Positions 57,085-64,000 of a stretch of DNA of 64,000 nucleotides are shown here, piece by piece. How positions within the stretch are numbered: position 1 is the stretch's first letter; each line of letters starts with the position of its first letter. The position numbers and the translations under genes are program-made. The DNA is from Chryseobacterium jejuense (GTDB lineage Bacteria > Bacteroidota > Bacteroidia > Flavobacteriales > Weeksellaceae), in NCBI RefSeq assembly GCF_017877355.1, contig NZ_JAGIPR010000016.1, positions 28,800 to 92,799 of the forward strand. Direction: 5' to 3'. The notes under the pieces were generated by a model. It ran no database searches, was not told where the DNA came from, and saw only the letters and a program-made list of their open reading frames with translations.

Positions 57085-59535
57085 ATGAAAATCTTAAAAT
57101 TCGGCGGAACATCAGTCGCCAATTCTCAGAATATCCTGCTTGTGGAAGACATTATCAAAAAAGAGTCTTCTAAAAACAATGTTGTAGTCATTGTATCAGC
57201 ACTTCATGGAGTAACAGATCTTCTTATTAACGCTGCGGAATATGCTTCCGTTAAAAATGAAGATTATCTCCGGCTTCTTAAAAATGCAGAAGAAAAACAT
57301 TTAAACCTTGTAAAGGAACTAATTCCTGTTTTAGAACAAAGTTCTCTGCTAAGTTTTGTGAAAAAACATTTCAATGATCTGGAAGATCTGTACAACGGAA
57401 TTTTTGTTCTTGGTGAACTTACTCCAAGAATCAAAGATAAAATTGCTTCGTATGGAGAGTTTTTGTCATCCAGCATTATTTCAGCCAGACTTCAGCATCA
57501 GGAATTGGATTGTCTATGGATGAATGCTGCAGAACTCATCAGAACTGACAGTAATTTCACCCATGCAAAAGTGAATTTCAATATAACTGAAGATAGCTTT
57601 AAAAATTATTTCAACAAGCATCAGAGCCGTATCTTCATTGGTCCAGGTTTTATAGCCAGTGACGAAAAAGGTCGTACCACCACATTAGGCCGTGGTGGTT
57701 CAGATTACACTGCTGCTATTATTGCTGCTGCCATACAAGCGGAAGAGCTTCAGATCTGGACTGATGTTAGTGGGATGATGACCGCCGATCCCCGTCTGGC
57801 TTCTCATGCAAAACCTATTTCAGAAATTTCCTATCATGAAGCTATGGAGCTTTCCCATTTTGGAGCAAAAGTTATTTATCCACCATCCATTCAACCTGTG
57901 ATGGTAAAAAATATTAACCTTAAAATTAAAAATACTTTTGATCCGGAAGCACAAGGAACATTGGTTTCCCACAATCTGAATATTTCAGAAAATGAACAAC
58001 AGCAGGTAGCCGTTGGGGTTTCAAATATGGGTAATATTGCTCTTCTTACTTTAGAAGGCAGTGGAATGGTAGGAATTCCCGGTATTTCTGCAAAACTTTT
58101 TCAATGCCTGAGCCAGGAAAAAATAAATGTTATTCTGATTACACAAGGGTCTTCGGAACATTCCATTACAATAGCTATTCATGAAAAAGATATACTAGCT
58201 GCGAAAGATGCCATCAACGCTTCTTTTGCAGATGATATTAATTTAAAAAGAGTAGCTCCTGTCAAAATTGAAACTGATCTTTCTATTGTAGCCTTAGTAG
58301 GAGAAAATATGAAAAGCAGAAGTGGCGTAAGTGCGAAGATGTTTGGATGCCTGGGGAATAATGGAATCAATATCAGAACGATTGCACAAGGTTCTTCAGA
58401 AAGAAATATCAGTGTGGTTATTGCTGAAAAAGATGCCAGAAAAGCAGTCAATGTCCTTCACGAAGAGTTTTTTGAATCAGAAATAAAACAGATCCATCTT
58501 TATATCTGTGGAACAGGAAATGTAGGTAAAAAATTGATTCAACAAATCTATGACCAGAATCAATATCTAAAAGAAAATCATTTTATTAATTTAAGAATTG
58601 CCGGCCTATCCAATAGCCGAAAAATGATCTTTACAGACAAAGGGATCTCCGAAGAAGAATATATGAATTGGGATGAATCTGGTCTTGAAGCTTCAGCTCA
58701 AAAATTTGCAGAAGAAATCATTGCCCGTAATCTAAGAAATTCTGTTTTTGTAGATATTACTGCCAGTGCTGAAATTCCGGCAGTATATGACAGTTTGTTA
58801 AAAAGAAGCATCAATATTGTGGCTTGTAATAAAATTGCCGCTTCATCAGATTTTGAGAAGTATAAAACATTAAAAAATACCGCCAGAAATCATAACTGCA
58901 GTTTTCACTTTGAAACGAATGTAGGAGCCGGGCTTCCAGTAATAGGAACCATTAATGACCTCATCAAAAGTGGTGATAAAATAATGTCCATTGAAGCTGT
59001 TCTGAGCGGAACATTAAATTTTGTATTCAATACTTATGACGGAAGCAAAGCATTTTCTGAAGTTGTAGCTCAGGCGCAGAAAGAAGGCTATACAGAACCG
59101 GATCCAAGACTGGACCTCTCAGGAACAGATGTCGCCAGAAAAATTTTAATACTTGCCAGAGAAGCCGGATATCCACTTCAGTTTGAAGAGATTGAAAATA
59201 TAGGTTTTCTGCCTGAAGCCTGTATGGAAGGAAGTGTAGAACATTTTTATGAAAAGCTTACAGACTATGAAAGTCATTTTAAATCTTTATTTGACAATGC
59301 TCAAAAAGAAGGAAAAATATTGAAGTATACTGCAGAATTTAAAGATGGAAAAGCTAAAGTAGGTTTACAGCATGTAGCTCCGGGAAGTGATTTATTCCAC
59401 CTTTATGGAAAAGATAATATTGTCATTTTTAAAACCTTAAGATATTCCGAGCAGCCATTGGTAATAAAAGGTGCCGGTGCAGGAGCTGAAGTAACAGCCA
59501 GTGGGATTTTCGCAGATATCATCCGTTCAATTTAA
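57085..59535 (+). CDS. thrA: Bifunctional aspartate kinase/homoserine dehydrogenase
   Basis: ThrA catalyses the first and third steps from aspartate to homoserine. The 816-aa product has an N-terminal aspartokinase domain (KFGGTSVAN, residues 4-12, and GRGGSDYTAAIIAAA), two ACT domains for allosteric control (about 315-460, VNVILITQGSSEHSI and INIRTIAQGSSERNI), and a C-terminal homoserine dehydrogenase (IHLYICGTGNVGKKLIQQI, FETNVGAGLPVIGTINDL, SGTLNFVFNTYDGSKAFSE). Length matches E. coli ThrA (820 aa). It is followed by thrB after 11 bases, and the leader region above regulates it. Confidence 0.97.
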   Translation: MKILKFGGTSVANSQNILLVEDIIKKESSKNNVVVIVSALHGVTDLLINAAEYASVKNEDYLRLLKNAEEKHLNLVKELIPVLEQSSLLSFVKKHFNDLEDLYNGIFVLGELTPRIKDKIASYGEFLSSSIISARLQHQELDCLWMNAAELIRTDSNFTHAKVNFNITEDSFKNYFNKHQSRIFIGPGFIASDEKGRTTTLGRGGSDYTAAIIAAAIQAEELQIWTDVSGMMTADPRLASHAKPISEISYHEAMELSHFGAKVIYPPSIQPVMVKNINLKIKNTFDPEAQGTLVSHNLNISENEQQQVAVGVSNMGNIALLTLEGSGMVGIPGISAKLFQCLSQEKINVILITQGSSEHSITIAIHEKDILAAKDAINASFADDINLKRVAPVKIETDLSIVALVGENMKSRSGVSAKMFGCLGNNGINIRTIAQGSSERNISVVIAEKDARKAVNVLHEEFFESEIKQIHLYICGTGNVGKKLIQQIYDQNQYLKENHFINLRIAGLSNSRKMIFTDKGISEEEYMNWDESGLEASAQKFAEEIIARNLRNSVFVDITASAEIPAVYDSLLKRSINIVACNKIAASSDFEKYKTLKNTARNHNCSFHFETNVGAGLPVIGTINDLIKSGDKIMSIEAVLSGTLNFVFNTYDGSKAFSEVVAQAQKEGYTEPDPRLDLSGTDVARKILILAREAGYPLQFEEIENIGFLPEACMEGSVEHFYEKLTDYESHFKSLFDNAQKEGKILKYTAEFKDGKAKVGLQHVAPGSDLFHLYGKDNIVIFKTLRYSEQPLVIKGAGAGAEVTASGIFADIIRSI

Positions 59536-59546
59536 AAACAAAAAAT

Positions 59547-60482
59547 ATGAAAAAAGTAAAATTAAAAATCCCGGCTACTGTAGCTAATCTGGTATGTGGA
59601 TTTGATATTCTGGGAATGGCTGTTCATGAACCGTATGATGAGATGGAAATCCGGTTACTGGAAACTCCGGAAGTTATCATCAAACATCAAGACTCTTTTG
59701 GCCTTCCTGAAGAACCTACTCAAAATGTAGCTGGTGTGGTACTTTTAAAAATCCAGGAGTATTTCAACCTAAAAAATGGCTTTGAAGTCATTATTCATAA
59801 ACATATAAAACCTGGAAGCGGGCTCGGCTCCAGCGCGGCTAGCGCCGCGGGAGCCGCCATGGGTGCCAATATTGTATTAGGAAATCTTATGTCAAAGGAT
59901 GAAATGGTACATTTTGCCATGTTTGGAGAAGAACTTGCTTCCGGGGTTCGTCATGCAGATAATATTGCCCCATGCATCTATGGTGGAATCACTTTGATAA
60001 AATCTGCTGATCCAATTGATATTATACCGTTGAACACCCCTGATTTATTTGTTGCCGCCGTACATCCTCAGGTTGAAGTCAAAACTTCCGATTCAAGGCA
60101 GATTTTAAAGAAAAATATTACGTTGAAAAGTGCGGTTGAACAATGGGGAAATATTGCAGGATTGGTAGCCGGTATTCAGAAAAATGATTTTTCCCTGATT
60201 GGCAGAAGTCTCAACGATGTCATTATAGAACCTGTACGAAGTATTTTAATCCCAAGATTTGATGAAATTAAATCAAAGAGCCTTCAGATTGGAGCATTGG
60301 GAGGTGGTATTTCAGGATCAGGACCATCCATTTTCATGCTGGCAGAAAAAAAAGAAACAGCAGAAAAGATTGCTGCTCTGATGAAAGCTATGTATACCGA
60401 AATCAATATCGATAACTTCGTTTATGTCTCAAAAATAAATCCGACAGGAATTGAAATCATTGAAGAACCAAAACTAGATTAA
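59547..60482 (+). CDS. thrB: Homoserine kinase
   Basis: ThrB phosphorylates homoserine. The 311-aa GHMP kinase has its ATP loop PGSGLGSSAASAAGAAMGA starting at residue 89, preceded by the usual N-terminal ATVANLVCGFDILG, and ends in IGALGGGISGSGPSIFMLAE. The codons for the ATP loop (about 59811-59866) are about 75% G+C in an AT-rich gene and form a very stable hairpin (59825-59856). thrA ends 11 bases before it and thrC starts six bases after its stop, giving the canonical thrABC order. Confidence 0.96.
   Translation: MKKVKLKIPATVANLVCGFDILGMAVHEPYDEMEIRLLETPEVIIKHQDSFGLPEEPTQNVAGVVLLKIQEYFNLKNGFEVIIHKHIKPGSGLGSSAASAAGAAMGANIVLGNLMSKDEMVHFAMFGEELASGVRHADNIAPCIYGGITLIKSADPIDIIPLNTPDLFVAAVHPQVEVKTSDSRQILKKNITLKSAVEQWGNIAGLVAGIQKNDFSLIGRSLNDVIIEPVRSILIPRFDEIKSKSLQIGALGGGISGSGPSIFMLAEKKETAEKIAALMKAMYTEINIDNFVYVSKINPTGIEIIEEPKLD
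59825..59856 (+). other. All-GC intragenic hairpin in thrB
   Basis: CGGCTCC (59825-59831) pairs with GGAGCCG (59850-59856), and CGCGGC (59834-59839) with GCCGCG (59844-59849). The loop is TAGC and there is a single AG bulge. Thirteen base pairs, all but two G-C. It lies on the GHMP ATP-loop codons; the coding frame is uninterrupted. Confidence 0.85.
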
Positions 60483-60488
60483 AAACAG

Positions 60489-61793
60489 ATGAAATATTAT
60501 AATTTAAAAGACAGTGAAGAAAAAATTGATTTCAGAGCTGCAACAATAAAAGGACAGGGAAAAGATAAAGGATTATTCTTTCCTGAAAGCATTCCGGTAT
60601 TCGATGAAGAATTTATTCGAAACCTCCATCAATATTCTGATGAAGAGATTGCTTATCAATGTATGAAAGATTTTATGGGAGACGAAATTCCTCCGGAAAT
60701 ACTCAGAAAGATTGTTGCAGAAACCATTAGTTTTGACATTCCTTTGAGAAAAATCAATGATGATATCTCTATCCTGGAGCTATTCCACGGTCCTACTCTA
60801 GCTTTCAAAGATATTGGTGCAGGGTTTATGAGCAGATGTTTGTCTTATTTTTTAGAAGACCAACAAAAACAAGTTACCGTTTTAGTCGCTACTTCCGGAG
60901 ATACCGGAGGAGCTGTTGCCCATGGATTTTACGATCTTCCGGGCATTGAGGTTGTTATTCTTTATCCTAAAAACAGGGTAAGCCCTGTTCAGGAAAAACA
61001 GCTAACAGCATTGGGAAAAAATATTTACGCGCTAGAAGTTAATGGTAGCTTTGATGATTGCCAAAGTCTGGTAAAACAGGCTTTCTCCAATGAGGAAATC
61101 AACAATAAATTATTTCTGACATCTGCCAATTCTATTAATGTTGCCAGATGGCTTCCACAGCAGCTCTATTACCTGTTAGCATTAAAACAATGGCAGCAAA
61201 CAGAAAGTGTGGCTCCTGTCATCTGTGTTCCAAGTGGAAATTTCGGAAATATCTGTGCTGGAATTTTGGCACATCTCCGCGGTCTTCCTGCAGAACATTT
61301 TATTGCTGCATGCAATGCTAATGATGTGATTCCTGAATATTTAAAAAGCCGGAATCTTAACCCTAAAAAAGCCGTAGCTACCCTATCCAATGCCATGGAT
61401 GTAGGGGATCCAAGCAATTTTGTCAGAATACTTGAACTTTTTAACAATGAATTTGATCCTTTGAAAAATAAAATTTCCGGGTATTCCATTGATGATCAAA
61501 AAACCATGCAGACGATTACAGAGGTTTATAACAGAAAACATTATATCCTGGACCCACACAGTGCTGTAGCTTTTGCCTCTCTTGAACTGTATCTTAAAGA
61601 AAATCCGGGCAAAAAAGGATTCATTCTCGGAACAGCACATCCTGTAAAATTTCCTGATGCCGTAGAAAATGCCATCAAAACAGAAATTGAAATTCCTCAA
61701 TCTCTGAGCGCTCTGATGAAAAAGGAGAAAAAAACTATAGAAATAAATTCAGATTTTGAAGAATTAAAGCGATTTTTGCTTGATAAAAATTAA
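60489..61793 (+). CDS. thrC: Threonine synthase
   Basis: ThrC converts phosphohomoserine to threonine with PLP. The 434-aa protein opens with YYNLKDSEEKIDFRAATIKG and has the PLP lysine Lys107 in HGPTLAFKDIGAGFM. VATSGDTGGAVAHGFYD is the phosphate/PLP loop, followed by SANSINVARWLPQQLYY and VCVPSGNFGNICAG. It is the class I (plant/E. coli-like) type. It is six bases after thrB and three bases before folB, so the transcript continues beyond the threonine genes. Confidence 0.97.
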   Translation: MKYYNLKDSEEKIDFRAATIKGQGKDKGLFFPESIPVFDEEFIRNLHQYSDEEIAYQCMKDFMGDEIPPEILRKIVAETISFDIPLRKINDDISILELFHGPTLAFKDIGAGFMSRCLSYFLEDQQKQVTVLVATSGDTGGAVAHGFYDLPGIEVVILYPKNRVSPVQEKQLTALGKNIYALEVNGSFDDCQSLVKQAFSNEEINNKLFLTSANSINVARWLPQQLYYLLALKQWQQTESVAPVICVPSGNFGNICAGILAHLRGLPAEHFIAACNANDVIPEYLKSRNLNPKKAVATLSNAMDVGDPSNFVRILELFNNEFDPLKNKISGYSIDDQKTMQTITEVYNRKHYILDPHSAVAFASLELYLKENPGKKGFILGTAHPVKFPDAVENAIKTEIEIPQSLSALMKKEKKTIEINSDFEELKRFLLDKN

Positions 61794-61796
61794 GCA

Positions 61797-62165
61797 ATGA
61801 GTAAGATATATCTTGAAGATGTAAAAATATATGCCTACCACGGGGTTTTACCTGAAGAAAATATTATTGGTACCTATTATATTTTAAATGCAGAACTTCA
61901 TACCGATTTGTGGAAGGCTGCAGAATCCGATGACCTGAATGATACCATAAGTTATGCAGATATCAATGATATTATTCATCAGGAAATGGAGATCAAATCT
62001 AAACTGCTGGAACATGTTGCAGGAAGAATTATTTCAAAAATACATAACCGTTTTCCACAAATCGACTATATTAAGCTTAAACTTACCAAAATAGCACCGC
62101 CTATGCAGGGCGAGATGAAAGGGGCAAGCATTGAACTGGAAAAAAGCTTTAAACCGGAAAATTAA
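61797..62165 (+). CDS. folB: Dihydroneopterin aldolase
   Basis: FolB cleaves dihydroneopterin to 6-hydroxymethyl-dihydropterin, the substrate of FolK (also encoded in this window at 13872). The 122-aa product has YLEDVKIYAYHGVLPEENIIG, the conserved His-Gly and Glu of the substrate site, SDDLNDTISYADINDII, LLEHVAGRIISKI and KLTKIAPPMQGEMKGASIELE. Length is normal. It starts three bases after the thrC stop, so it is translated from the thr transcript. Confidence 0.94.
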   Translation: MSKIYLEDVKIYAYHGVLPEENIIGTYYILNAELHTDLWKAAESDDLNDTISYADINDIIHQEMEIKSKLLEHVAGRIISKIHNRFPQIDYIKLKLTKIAPPMQGEMKGASIELEKSFKPEN

Positions 62166-62200
62166 AATCCTTATTTTTATTTCATTAAAAAAATACAAAA

Positions 62201-63565
62201 TTGAAATTCATTAAAATATTATTTTTAGTAGCATTCATCAATGCTTTCGGTCAGACAGGTGTTGATAATCAATTGGCAAGTTATAACTTTCCAAAGATCA
62301 AATCCAGCATTACCATGCCGGTAACCATTCCTCTTTCGGAGCTTAGCAATATGGTAAACGCCTCTGTAAAAGATCTTATCTATCAGGACGATTCTTATAC
62401 AGATAATAATAATGATCAGTTTAAGGTAAAAGTCTGGAAAACCAGACCTATCCGCCTGGTAGGCGGAACCAGTCAAAACCTTCTGATTGAAGTTCCATTA
62501 AAGATCTGGGCCGAAAAAGGAATTGGAACTCTTGGAGTGTATTCCTATCAGAATACCACTTTTGAAACGGTAATGTCTTTCAATACAACCGTTACTTTTA
62601 AAAACAACTGGACGATTACCACCAATACTCAGCCCAACGGCTTCCGATGGGTAACAAAACCCGTATTGGACTATGGCAGAATACAAATTCCGATAACCCC
62701 TATCGTTGAAAAAAGTTTGAAAGAACAACAGGAAAAATTCTGTAAAACCATCGATCAGCAAATGGCTACTCAGCTGAATTTCCAGCAGTATGCTGTTATG
62801 GCGTGGAATACCTTTGCACAGCCCTTCAATATTTCAGAAGAATATAACACATGGCTGAAAGTAAGCCCGGTTGGCGTTAATATCGCACCATTAAAATTCT
62901 ACGGAAATCAGATCAATGCAACTCTTGGAATCGATATTTTCTCAGAAACATTTACTGGAAATAAGCCCGCTGTTTCTCCCACAGTAACTTCAGCAGCCAA
63001 TTTTAATTTCTCTCCTACTCTTGCTGATAAATTTGTGCTACAGACAACAGCTAATATTCCTTTTACGGAAGCCAGCAATATGGCCAGAAAAACTTTCTTG
63101 AATAAGGAATTTGACATTAGAGATTCCAAAGTAAAAGTAACAGATATTAGAGTGTACGGTGTAGATAACAGAATTCTCATTGAAGCACAGACAGAAGGCT
63201 ATATCAAAGGAACTGCTGTTATTTCAGGAATACCAGTATATGATGAAATCAAAAGAAAAATTGTCTTATCTGACACCAAATTCAAACTGAAAACAATGAA
63301 TATTCTTCAAAAAACAGCTTCTCTTCTATTTCAGGGGAAAATTGTGAAGATGATTGAAGAGGAATACGGAATTCCAACTCAGGAACTGGAAGAAACATCT
63401 AGAAAAAGTATTGAAGAAGCCTTCAATAAAGAATATTATAAGGGACTAAAGATGAGTGGAAAGGTATTTAACCTGAAACCAAGCAAAATCCTTCTGAACA
63501 GTACAGGAATTACAGCTGTTATTGATACCAATGCTACTTTAAAACTTCTTGTCAACGGATTCTAA
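62201..63565 (+). CDS. DUF4403 family protein
   Basis: The 454-aa exported protein starts at a TTG (62201) and has a short signal peptide (KFIKILFLVAFINAFGQ). Repeated segments fit DUF4403: ITMPVTIPLSELSNMVN near residue 38 and a second copy FVLQTTANIPFTEASNMARKTFL near residue 285, suggesting two related lipid-binding-like (TULIP/BPI-like) units. VPLKIWAEKGIGTLGVYSYQ and TEGYIKGTAVISGIPVYDE are typical. It follows folB by 35 bases. It may act in the periplasm; its role is unknown. Confidence 0.8.
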   Translation: MKFIKILFLVAFINAFGQTGVDNQLASYNFPKIKSSITMPVTIPLSELSNMVNASVKDLIYQDDSYTDNNNDQFKVKVWKTRPIRLVGGTSQNLLIEVPLKIWAEKGIGTLGVYSYQNTTFETVMSFNTTVTFKNNWTITTNTQPNGFRWVTKPVLDYGRIQIPITPIVEKSLKEQQEKFCKTIDQQMATQLNFQQYAVMAWNTFAQPFNISEEYNTWLKVSPVGVNIAPLKFYGNQINATLGIDIFSETFTGNKPAVSPTVTSAANFNFSPTLADKFVLQTTANIPFTEASNMARKTFLNKEFDIRDSKVKVTDIRVYGVDNRILIEAQTEGYIKGTAVISGIPVYDEIKRKIVLSDTKFKLKTMNILQKTASLLFQGKIVKMIEEEYGIPTQELEETSRKSIEEAFNKEYYKGLKMSGKVFNLKPSKILLNSTGITAVIDTNATLKLLVNGF

Positions 63566-63742
63566 AACTAAAAAAATCTTACCAGATACAACTTTCTTGA
63601 TGCTTTATATTTTCTCAGACTCAATGAGGTCTTAATAACTTGAGAAAAACGAATAATTAATAGTAAAAATTATAAGTCTGAAAAACAGACTAAAAGCAAA
63701 AAAACCAGTCTAGGAAAGTAAAAAATTACATAGAAATTTTGG
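63566..63742. other. Intergenic region before tRNA-Cys
   Basis: A/T-rich sequence with one small hairpin, AGTCTG (63675-63680) / CAGACT (63686-63691), lacking a T-run. TTTTCTCA and TTGAGAAAA arms lie near 63611 and 63640. No ORF is seen. Confidence 0.4.
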
Positions 63743-63768
63743 TTTGTATAGAAATTTAGCTATATTTG
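63743..63768 (+). promoter_or_regulatory. Promoter of tRNA-Cys
   Basis: TTTG (63743-63746) and TATATTTG (63761-63768, exact TAnnTTTG) lie 24 bases before the tRNA 5' end. The 14-base spacer is shorter than usual. Confidence 0.6.
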
Positions 63769-63792
63769 CACACCTCAAAAATGGTAAGACAT

Positions 63793-63863
63793 GGTACTTT
63801 GGCCGAGCGGCTAGGCAGTGGTCTGCAACACCATCTACAGCGGTTCGAATCCGCTAGGTACCT
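63793..63863 (+). tRNA. tRNA-Cys (GCA)
   Basis: A 71-base cloverleaf: acceptor GGTACTT pairs with AGGTACC, the anticodon stem GTGGT/ACCAT encloses loop CTGCAAC with anticodon GCA, and the T arm is AGCGG-TTCGAAT-CCGCT. The discriminator is U73, the identity base of tRNA-Cys. No CCA is encoded. Confidence 0.95.
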
Positions 63864-63869
63864 CTTTAA

Positions 63870-63899
63870 AACCTCTAAATTTTATTTAGAGGTTTTTTT
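63870..63899 (+). terminator. Terminator of tRNA-Cys
   Basis: AACCTCTAAAT (63870-63880) pairs perfectly with ATTTAGAGGTT (63884-63894), followed by TTTTT. Confidence 0.9.
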
Positions 63900-63905
63900 A
63901 TTGTT

Positions 63906-64000
63906 TGTCTCGTCCTGAAAAAAGTTGACTATAAAATCATAAAAACAGTCACTCTTATGGATTCAAAAAAAATAGCATTCCCTGTACAGGAATACAGCGA
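63906..64000 (+). mobile_element. Possible left end of an insertion sequence (truncated by the window)
   Basis: After the tRNA terminator come TGTCTCGTCCTGAAAAAAGT at 63906-63925 and an ATG at 63957 opening MDSKKIAFPVQEYS before the window ends. The start resembles Bacteroidota IS3-like elements, which often sit beside tRNA genes. This is pattern recall only: the right end, transposase domain and terminal repeat cannot be seen. Confidence 0.3.
63957..64000 (+). CDS. Start of an ORF truncated by the window edge (possible transposase)
   Basis: The first 14 codons read MDSKKIAFPVQEYS. The rest is outside the window. It lies about 30 bases inside the putative insertion-sequence end. No function can be assigned from this fragment. 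Confidence 0.35.
   Translation, partial: MDSKKIAFPVQEYS

Noticed and set aside
1..64000. CRISPR arrays, prophage modules, rRNA genes, replication origin
   Set aside because: Looked for regularly spaced direct repeats, phage structural genes, rRNA sequence and dnaA-type clusters by eye; none was seen.

Overview
The window is an AT-rich chromosomal segment of a Bacteroidota bacterium, most likely a Chryseobacterium or close Weeksellaceae relative. This is judged from protein content without any database search. Supporting signs are type IX secretion C-terminal signals, a T9SS plug-family protein, TonB-dependent receptors, DUF4295 after rpmB-rpmG, GG-leader 'bacteriocin-like' peptides, and repeated promoters of the Bacteroidota type (TAnnTTTG near -7, often TTTG near -33).

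Layout. 1-4.3 kb: end of a TonB-dependent receptor followed by a DUF4876 lipoprotein, a DUF6850-type outer-membrane barrel and a di-haem peroxidase, in one tight operon. 4.4-13.9 kb: housekeeping genes (proC, VanZ-like, lnt, a T9SS cargo protein, rpmB-rpmG-DUF4295, RidA-like, ftsY, GlsB-like, sppA). 13.8-18.6 kb: folK and three tandem OmpA-family genes, the first lacking its OmpA domain. 18.7-31.9 kb: recQ, fmt, a Crp-type regulator, ribB, a luciferase-like oxidoreductase, an astacin-type lipoprotein, a Pif1-like helicase, a gamma-carbonic anhydrase-like protein, and a NifU-flavoprotein-ferrochelatase operon. 32-37 kb: secreted thermolysin-type protease, T9SS plug-type protein, MBL hydrolase and an orphan secreted protein. 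37-43.3 kb: a trehalose-type locus (MFS permease, trehalase, TonB receptor, divergent AraC regulator). 43.4-51.3 kb: a thioredoxin-like protein, then a TetR-controlled RND tripartite efflux system with repeated operator palindromes. 51.3-55.8 kb: histidine phosphatase, miaA, yicC, gmk, nadA. 55.8-56.8 kb: four small Cys-rich GG-leader peptide genes, one only 56 aa. 56.85-63.6 kb: a threonine operon (thrA, thrB, thrC, then folB and a DUF4403 gene) preceded by a 33-codon leader ORF ending in a run of threonine codons. 63.8 kb: tRNA-Cys, then possibly the left edge of an insertion sequence.

Most interesting: (1) the threonine leader ORF with alternative hairpins and a U-tract, a candidate ribosome-mediated attenuator; (2) the family of six-cysteine GG-leader peptides without a local exporter; (3) the repeated TAACACTGTTAG operators of the efflux locus; (4) a very stable all-GC hairpin inside thrB; (5) the mosaic OmpA gene triplication; (6) dispersed intergenic repeats built on ATCTGTGGGAAAT. 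No CRISPR array, prophage, rRNA gene or replication origin is visible.
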